In this document: piece by piece, positions 5,956 through 9,828 of the stretch
Layout of the letters: every line of letters begins with the position of its first letter
How positions within the stretch are numbered: position 1 is the stretch's first letter
Assembly (NCBI GenBank): GCA_007280315.1
Contig: QYQC01000204.1
Location: 1 to 9,828 of the forward strand
Length of the DNA stretch: 9,828 nt
From: Betaproteobacteria bacterium
GTDB lineage: Bacteria > Pseudomonadota > Gammaproteobacteria > Burkholderiales > SG8-39
Direction of reading: 5' to 3'
Notes under the pieces: model-generated
Seen by the model: only the letters and a program-made list of their open reading frames with translations
Database searches by the model: none
What the model was told of the DNA's origin: nothing
Position numbers and translations under genes: made by a program

Positions 5956-7404
5956 TCAGCGGTGCCGCTTGCGCACCGCTTTGCGCCCCGATTTGGCCGC
6001 GGCTTTTTTCCGCGCTTTCGGCTGCTGCGATTCGGCGATGGCTACGCCGCTCTGGCCGTCGAGCTTGGGCGTGATGTTGTCGTTGATCCACTTCGGGTCC
6101 CACCACTCCACCGGCAGAACAGCGACCCCGTCCAGATAGACGCCGTAGTGCAGATGATCGCCGGCGGCGAGGCCGGTCTCGCCGGTGTTGCCGAGGATCT
6201 GCTTGTGCTGGATCGAATCGCCGACCTTGACGTCGATGGAACTCATGTGGCCATAGAGCGTGAAGAGTCCGAGGCCGTGATCCAGGATGACCGCATTGCC
6301 GTATATGCCCAGGTCGCCGGCGAAGGCGACCGCGCCGCTGTTGGCGGCTTCGACCGGATAGTGCTTGGTGACGGACAGGTCGTAGCCGAGGTGGCGCGCG
6401 GTATCGATCGCCTCGCCGTTGTAGGTGTAGGTGCGCTCGTCGGCGAAGTTGGCTTCGACCTTGGAATTGCTCAGTTGGCTGAACGCGCCCTTCCACAGCA
6501 GCGACGGCGTGGCTTTCGACGTAATGGCGGCAATCTTGTCTTCGTTCTCTTTCCTGAGCTTGTGGTTGACGGCGACGAAAATATCCTTCGGCGCCCCCTG
6601 GCGCGCGCCGACATCGGCCAACAGCGGCGCCACCTTGTTCTGCAGAAAACTGTCCGGTATCGCGATGGTGCTCTTCTTGTACTTCACGTCCTTGAGTTCG
6701 TAGGCGAGCGGCATTTCCTTGGTGTTGCCGGCCCTGTCCGTTGCAACCAGCACCGCCTTCGCCTCCGGCGGCACATCGTAGGCATGCGCAAACAAGGCGA
6801 TGAAATGATCCGGGTGCCCCTTGATCTGCCCCTGGAAGCCGGGGAAATAATGGGCGCCGAGCCTGACCCCACTCGTCGCCGTATCCGCGGACGATTTGTA
6901 GACGATCACACCGACGCCGCCGAAGTTGACGTAACGGTCATCGGCGACGAGTTCGATCGTGGGCGGCGTGAGGTCGATGGTGAGATTTTTCTGCATCACC
7001 GTCTCGTTGCCGTTGAAGAAATGCCAGAGCGAGGCGTCGCGCGCGACGACGCGCAGCACTGCGGGCCCTTCCTTGACGCCTTCAAGCTTGGCGGGCAACG
7101 CGAGCGCGATCTTCTTCTCCGCCTGCGGCTGGGCGTATTGCTCCGTGGCCAGCGTGTGCTCGGTGCCACCTATCGAGAGCGTCGCGCTGACCGATTTCAA
7201 TCCTGCGCCCGCATCGGTGACCACGATCTCCATCGGCGCCAGGCCGAGCACGCCGGCCTCAGGCAGCTTGATTTGCGGCACCTCCCGTTCGAAGCGCGGC
7301 GCGAGGTAGTAGCCGCCGCCCAGTAGACCGATGACGACGATCAGCGAGACAAACATAATCGTCGGGAGTTTCTTCTTGGAGGATTCGGATTGCAAAGTGG
7401 TCAT
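5956..7404 (-). CDS. Membrane-anchored M23 (LytM-type) peptidoglycan endopeptidase
   Basis: A 482-residue protein. A short basic N-terminus and one membrane segment (about 14-35, TIMFVSLIVVIGLLGGGYYL) anchor it with the body in the periplasm. Residues 55-230 look like Ig-type beta domains (LTPPTIELVADDR and KAVLVATDRAGN are typical). The C-terminal peptidase domain (about 325-440) carries the full M23 zinc and catalytic set: HxxxD at His338-Asp342 (RHLGYD), His386 in LYGHMSS and HLH at 417-419 (GDHLHYG). It should cut peptide cross-links of peptidoglycan. With all ligands present it is probably active rather than an EnvC/NlpD-like activator. The last 20 residues are strongly basic. The ATG at 7404 has a poor ribosome site, but the membrane segment follows at the expected distance. 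It shares no operon with the toxin-antitoxin pair. Confidence 0.9.
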   Translation of the reverse strand: MTTLQSESSKKKLPTIMFVSLIVVIGLLGGGYYLAPRFEREVPQIKLPEAGVLGLAPMEIVVTDAGAGLKSVSATLSIGGTEHTLATEQYAQPQAEKKIALALPAKLEGVKEGPAVLRVVARDASLWHFFNGNETVMQKNLTIDLTPPTIELVADDRYVNFGGVGVIVYKSSADTATSGVRLGAHYFPGFQGQIKGHPDHFIALFAHAYDVPPEAKAVLVATDRAGNTKEMPLAYELKDVKYKKSTIAIPDSFLQNKVAPLLADVGARQGAPKDIFVAVNHKLRKENEDKIAAITSKATPSLLWKGAFSQLSNSKVEANFADERTYTYNGEAIDTARHLGYDLSVTKHYPVEAANSGAVAFAGDLGIYGNAVILDHGLGLFTLYGHMSSIDVKVGDSIQHKQILGNTGETGLAAGDHLHYGVYLDGVAVLPVEWWDPKWINDNITPKLDGQSGVAIAESQQPKARKKAAAKSGRKAVRKRHR

Positions 7405-7445
7405 GATGGGGGATCGATCGAAGGATAAAGTTCGGGAAGGTGCGC

Positions 7446-7469
7446 ATTATCGCCCGGCTGGGGCGCAAT
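7446..7469 (-). promoter_or_regulatory. Weak promoter candidate for the M23 gene
   Basis: On the minus strand GATAAT (complement of 7446-7451) matches five of six -10 bases and lies about 42 nt before the ATG at 7404. The upstream -35 region is poor (only an ACA match at a wider spacing). The 141-bp gap 7405-7545 holds no other gene. It also contains a GCCGC/GCGGC hairpin at 7518-7534 and an A-run at 7486-7492 (a T-run on the minus strand), too far apart to form a standard terminator for the exported-protein gene. Confidence 0.3.
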
Positions 7470-7545
7470 GTACTCTGTGGCGAGGAAAAAAACTGAAGCC
7501 GACCGCAATCGACTGGCGCCGCGGAAACAGCGGCTCACTTGCGCA

Positions 7546-8052
7546 TCACTTCGGCGATGTCTCTTCGAACGTGACCGGCGCTTTTACGAGCGCCGCCTGG
7601 CAACTTCCGCGTTTGACCACATCAACCTGTATGCGCGTGCTCGCGTCCAACGCGCGCAAAGCGGCTTCGCGCTGGGGGCCCTGCCACGGCCCGCGGAAGT
7701 AGGTGCCCAGGGAAGACCGCCCCATGGACGCGTTCCCTTCAGCATTCACGTACAGAAGCTCGCGCACGCGCGTAACGGTTCGAACGCAGGCCGCGCGAAA
7801 TGGCTCATCGCGTGTTATCTTTACCGCGACGACGATATCGATCTGGTCTGGATTGACTTTGAACGAAATGCCGGCCCCTTCGATCGGGAAGGGCCAATCC
7901 TTGATTCCAGCGAGCGCGAACTCCAGTTTGAGGCTGCTGAATTCGAGCCGGGACACCGGCAACCCGTGAATTTCTTCGAGCGGCGTGGCCTGGGCGTTGC
8001 CGACGAAAGCGGCGGCGAACGCCAGGAACAGAACAGCAACAGGGGTTTTCAT
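7546..8052 (-). CDS. Small exported protein of unknown function
   Basis: A 168-residue protein that I do not recognise. The start at 8052 is supported by a GGAGAG ribosome site and a clear Sec signal peptide: MKTPVAVLFLAFAAAFVGNA followed by a QA-TP cleavage point near residue 22. The frame stays open upstream to 8361, but that extension reads as low-complexity and would bury the signal peptide, so it is rejected. The mature part is about 146 residues with two cysteines (Cys89 and Cys151) that could form a periplasmic disulphide. It has a mixed strand/helix character and no repeat or membrane segment. It is transcribed towards the M23 gene with a 141-bp gap, so co-transcription is possible but unproven. 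Confidence 0.75.
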   Translation of the reverse strand: MKTPVAVLFLAFAAAFVGNAQATPLEEIHGLPVSRLEFSSLKLEFALAGIKDWPFPIEGAGISFKVNPDQIDIVVAVKITRDEPFRAACVRTVTRVRELLYVNAEGNASMGRSSLGTYFRGPWQGPQREAALRALDASTRIQVDVVKRGSCQAALVKAPVTFEETSPK

Positions 8053-8147
8053 CTCTCCGCCATTATGCCAAACGCGGCGCCGAGAGCCGCGCCGGCAGTG
8101 CACATACGGCCCTACGCAGCAGGGATGACCTCCTGCGAGCGTGGCGG

Positions 8148-8212
8148 ACGCATATAAAAAGCACGCATCACACCTTCCGTGGTCCTCTCTGATTTCATTG
8201 GGATATATGCGT
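8148..8212. repeat. 9-bp inverted repeat, candidate activator sites
   Basis: ACGCATATA at 8148-8156 and its exact complement TATATGCGT at 8204-8212 are separated by 47 bp. They lie about 145-210 bp upstream of the sigma-54 promoter, within the usual range of enhancer sites for sigma-54 activators. The link to an activator is inference; the repeat itself is read directly. Confidence 0.4.
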
Positions 8213-8354
8213 TGCGGCGAGCCACCCCGCATAGAAATTTCGTACTTCGCAGGATTGCGCGGCGGCCGACGCGTCCGAGCGCCGTTGCCGTTGGTAACAC
8301 GCAAGCCATGGATTGCGCGGGTGTTTCGCGGAAATGTCAGGCAAATATTCGCAT

Positions 8355-8371
8355 CTGGCACGGCCTATGCT
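8355..8371 (+). promoter_or_regulatory. Sigma-54 (RpoN) -24/-12 promoter
   Basis: CTGGCACGGCCTATGCT matches the consensus YTGGCACGrNNNTTGCW at all fixed positions except one (A for the first T of TTGC). The GG and GC doublets are separated by exactly 10 bp. Transcription would start near 8382, leaving a 35-nt leader before the ATG at 8417. An RpoN promoter needs a bacterial enhancer-binding protein, so the downstream gene is probably induced by nitrogen status or another specific signal. Confidence 0.75.
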
Positions 8372-8416
8372 CAGGATAGGGTAAGCAAGATCGAAACGAA
8401 ATAACCGGAGAAAATC

Positions 8417-8782
8417 ATGAGCACAAACACACTGAAAATGAACACCCCCGAACTGGCACTCGCAGCGCTCGAAGCAGCCGCGGAAAAATTCAACGCCGCC
8501 ACTGCGCATCTGACCCTCGCGACCAAGACAGCACTGATGCTCGTCGCCGGTCCGCTCCTTGGCCTGGCGTTCGTATTCGCACTGCCGCTCGCCAGCGTCG
8601 TGCTGACCGCGTACTACGGCGCGAAACTGATTGCAGCCCACTGGGCCCGCATCGCGCACCAGGTCAAGAACGTCGCATTGTTCTTCGCCGCACCGTTCAT
8701 CGGCCTGGCCTATATGATCGCCCTCCCGTTCGCCGGTTTCGGGACTCTGGTCTACTTCGCAGTGAAAGCGGCCAGGAAATAG
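8417..8782 (+). CDS. Small membrane protein with two internal repeats
   Basis: A 121-residue protein with no family I recognise. Residues 1-37 form an alanine-rich amphipathic helix. Two hydrophobic segments follow (about 38-65 and 86-114). Each contains the same motif: AGPLLGLAFVFALPLA at 44-59 and AAPFIGLAYMIALPFA at 91-106, pattern A-x-P-x-x-G-L-A-x-x-x-A-L-P-x-A. The similarity runs on to Y66/Y113 and K70/K117 at a constant offset of 47, so the gene arose by internal duplication. Paired prolines inside each segment suggest a kinked or re-entrant helix in the inner membrane. A good ribosome site (CGGAG, 8 nt before the ATG) and a sigma-54 promoter 46 bp upstream support expression; a strong hairpin follows the stop, so it is a single-gene transcript. 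Confidence 0.8.
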   Translation: MSTNTLKMNTPELALAALEAAAEKFNAATAHLTLATKTALMLVAGPLLGLAFVFALPLASVVLTAYYGAKLIAAHWARIAHQVKNVALFFAAPFIGLAYMIALPFAGFGTLVYFAVKAARK

Positions 8783-8811
8783 CGCCAACCCGCATCAACC
8801 TCAGCTAGCGA

Positions 8812-8848
8812 CGAAACGGCCCTTCGGGGCCGTTTCGCATTTGAGTTT
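8812..8848 (+). terminator. Rho-independent-type hairpin after the small membrane-protein gene
   Basis: CGAAACGGCCC-ttcg-GGGCCGTTTCG: a perfect 11-bp stem with a UUCG tetraloop, 29 nt after the stop. The downstream T-tract is weak (catttgagttt), but the stem is very stable. Confidence 0.8.
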
Positions 8849-8873
8849 ATCGGCTCCGGTCTGAACGTCAATC

Positions 8874-8997
8874 CTTGGTGAAAGAACCAAGAAGGGTCAG
8901 AGACAATTTCCTTTCTAAGTACGGCTTGTCTGGCAATGATAAAACCAGGTCGCTTCAAGCATCCGTTTCCGGGAATAATTCGTCTCCGACCCCTTTC
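8874..8997. repeat. Short element with inverted ends, REP/MITE-like
   Basis: GGGTCAGAGAC at 8894-8904 and GTCTCCGACCC at 8982-8992 form inverted ends matching 10 of 11 bases. AATT follows inside each end with a 1-nt offset. The distance is about 100 bp and there is no reading frame inside. A 6-bp hairpin CTTGGT-gaaaga-ACCAAG sits just outside at 8874-8891. GGGTCnGAGAC-AATT ends resemble, from memory, REP-type or transposon-derived sequences scattered in betaproteobacterial genomes. It fills most of the gap between the terminator and the dehydrogenase gene. Confidence 0.5.
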
Positions 8998-9013
8998 GAT
9001 AACGCCCTATACT
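8986..9013 (+). promoter_or_regulatory. Candidate sigma-70 promoter for the dehydrogenase gene
   Basis: TATACT at 9008-9013 matches five of six -10 bases. A weak CCGACC (three of six) lies 16 bp upstream at 8986-8991, inside the right end of the inverted-end element. The leader would be about 20-25 nt and includes the AAGGAG ribosome site. Confidence 0.4.
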
Positions 9014-9041
9014 CTGCAGCCTGTTCAAGGAGACGGCGAAT

Positions 9042-9828
9042 ATGAATTCTGCTACGGAAAAAACGGGGCTTCAGCTTCGTTCCTTGGTTAAAAAAAGCGG
9101 CGAGCTGGAGCTTTCGCTGGTCGGCGTCCCGATGCCGGTCCCGCAAGCCGACGAGGTCGTAATCCGCATCGAAGGTGCCCCGATCAACCCCTCCGATCTG
9201 GGGCTGCTGTTTGGCGCGGCCGACATGAGTACGGCACGGCGCTCCGGCTCGGCCGCGCTGCCGGTGATTACGGCGGGCATTCCCGATGCGCTGATGAAGG
9301 GGATGGCCGGCCGCCTTGACCAATCCATGCCCGTCGGCAACGAGGGCGCGGGCGTGGTCGTGGACGCCGGCGCGTCCGACGAAGCGCAGGCGCTGCTCGG
9401 AAAGATGGTGGCAATCGTCGGCGGCGCCATGTACGCGCAGTACCGCAGCGCGAAGGTCAAGCAATGTCTCGTGCTTCCGCCAGGCACGCGCGCAGCCGAC
9501 GGCGCCTCCTGCTTCGTCAACCCGCTCACTGCACAGGGCATGGTGGAAACCATGCGGCTCGAAGACCACAAGGCTTTGGTACACACTGCGGCGGCGTCCA
9601 ACCTGGGCCAGATGCTCAACAAGATATGCATAGCCGACGGGGTCGGCCTGGTGAACATCGTGCGCTCGCAGCAGCAGGCGGATTTGCTCAAGGGCCTGGG
9701 CGCGAGCCATGTCTGCGACTCCAGCGCCCCGACCTTCATGCAAGACCTCACCGAGGCGCTCGTCGCCACCGGAGCGACCCTGGCCTTTGATGCCATCGGC
9801 GGCGGCAAGCTGGCCGGGCAGATCCTCA
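9042..9828 (+). CDS. Medium-chain dehydrogenase/reductase, quinone-oxidoreductase-like (partial, runs off right edge)
   Basis: The first 262 residues of an MDR-superfamily NAD(P)H-dependent oxidoreductase, probably 370-380 when complete. The GroES-like domain spans about 10-150, with VIRIEGAPINPSDLGLL (40-56). The Rossmann domain begins near 177 (ALVHTAAASNLGQML), with GATLAFDAIGGGK at 244-256. The GHE signature of zinc alcohol dehydrogenases is GNE here (99-101, in PVGNEGAGVV), and the usual first zinc cysteine is replaced by the NPSD segment. It therefore looks like a member without catalytic zinc, although databases often label such proteins zinc-binding dehydrogenase. Start ATG at 9042 has an AAGGAG ribosome site 9 nt upstream. 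The substrate is unknown; nothing ties it to the bam genes beyond the shared window. Confidence 0.85.
   Translation, partial: MNSATEKTGLQLRSLVKKSGELELSLVGVPMPVPQADEVVIRIEGAPINPSDLGLLFGAADMSTARRSGSAALPVITAGIPDALMKGMAGRLDQSMPVGNEGAGVVVDAGASDEAQALLGKMVAIVGGAMYAQYRSAKVKQCLVLPPGTRAADGASCFVNPLTAQGMVETMRLEDHKALVHTAAASNLGQMLNKICIADGVGLVNIVRSQQQADLLKGLGASHVCDSSAPTFMQDLTEALVATGATLAFDAIGGGKLAGQIL

Larger units (their letters stand above)
8053..8416. promoter_or_regulatory. Divergent control region upstream of the membrane-protein gene
   Basis: This 364-bp stretch lies between the exported-protein gene (minus) and the small membrane-protein gene (plus). Short frames in it lack ribosome sites and recognisable content. 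It contains a sigma-54 promoter (8355-8371), a 9-bp inverted repeat ACGCATATA/TATATGCGT (8148-8156 and 8204-8212), and a TTTC-gcg-GAAA palindrome at 8324-8334. The AT-rich patch 8151-8160 could also supply a -10 for the minus-strand gene, but no good -35 pairs with it. Confidence 0.6.

Noticed and set aside
5866..7326. 486-codon plus-strand open frame opposite the M23 gene
   Set aside because: Antisense to an intact M23 peptidase with all zinc ligands; composition is typical of a mirror frame.
7486..7534. Rho-independent terminator for the exported-protein gene
   Set aside because: The hairpin (7518-7534) and the T-run on the minus strand (7486-7492) are about 25 nt apart, too far for a standard terminator.
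7468..8157. Plus-strand open frame opposite the exported-protein gene
   Set aside because: The minus strand has a clean signal peptide and ribosome site; the plus frame has neither and resembles no protein.
8112..8309. 65-codon minus-strand frame in the divergent control region
   Set aside because: No ribosome site or recognisable content, and it overlaps inverted-repeat regulatory sequence.
8955..9743. Minus-strand open frame opposite the dehydrogenase
   Set aside because: The plus strand carries clear MDR motifs and a strong ribosome site; the antisense frame does not.

Overview
The window looks like chromosomal DNA from a GC-rich Betaproteobacterium, perhaps of the Rhodocyclales/Sterolibacteriaceae type. 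This is inferred from codon use, gene style and the type of anaerobic aromatic-degradation genes; no rRNA or marker gene confirms it. Ten protein genes can be supported, two of them cut by the window edges.

Left half (1-5201): a divergent locus built around two paralogues of BamB, the tungsten-containing catalytic subunit of class II (ATP-independent) benzoyl-CoA reductase, a member of the aldehyde:ferredoxin oxidoreductase (AOR) superfamily. The first copy (complement of 1-1340, C-terminus off the left edge) looks canonical. The second lies in a tight plus-strand operon: HD-domain protein with a zinc ribbon (1753-2652), BamB-like protein (2671-4623) and a BamC-like three-cluster ferredoxin (4650-5201). 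The second BamB keeps the iron-sulphur cysteines but has a remodelled, shortened active-site segment, so it may act on another substrate. A 412-bp divergent control region separates the two units. The likely assembly is a BamBC module that passes low-potential electrons through the BamC clusters to a tungstopterin site. The BamDEFGHI partners used by Geobacter are not in the window.

Middle (5202-7404, all minus strand): a compact toxin-antitoxin pair (ParE/RelE-type toxin, YlcI/YnfO-like antitoxin) with a perfect 8+3+8 palindromic operator over its promoter, then a membrane-anchored M23 (LytM-type) peptidoglycan endopeptidase.

Right part (7405-9828): a small exported protein of unknown function on the minus strand; a 364-bp divergent control region with a near-consensus sigma-54 promoter and a distant 9-bp inverted repeat; the 121-residue two-repeat membrane protein driven by that promoter; a strong UUCG-loop hairpin; a roughly 100-bp element with inverted ends resembling REP/MITE sequences; and the start of a medium-chain dehydrogenase/reductase that runs off the right edge. 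No tRNA, rRNA, CRISPR array or transposase gene was seen.
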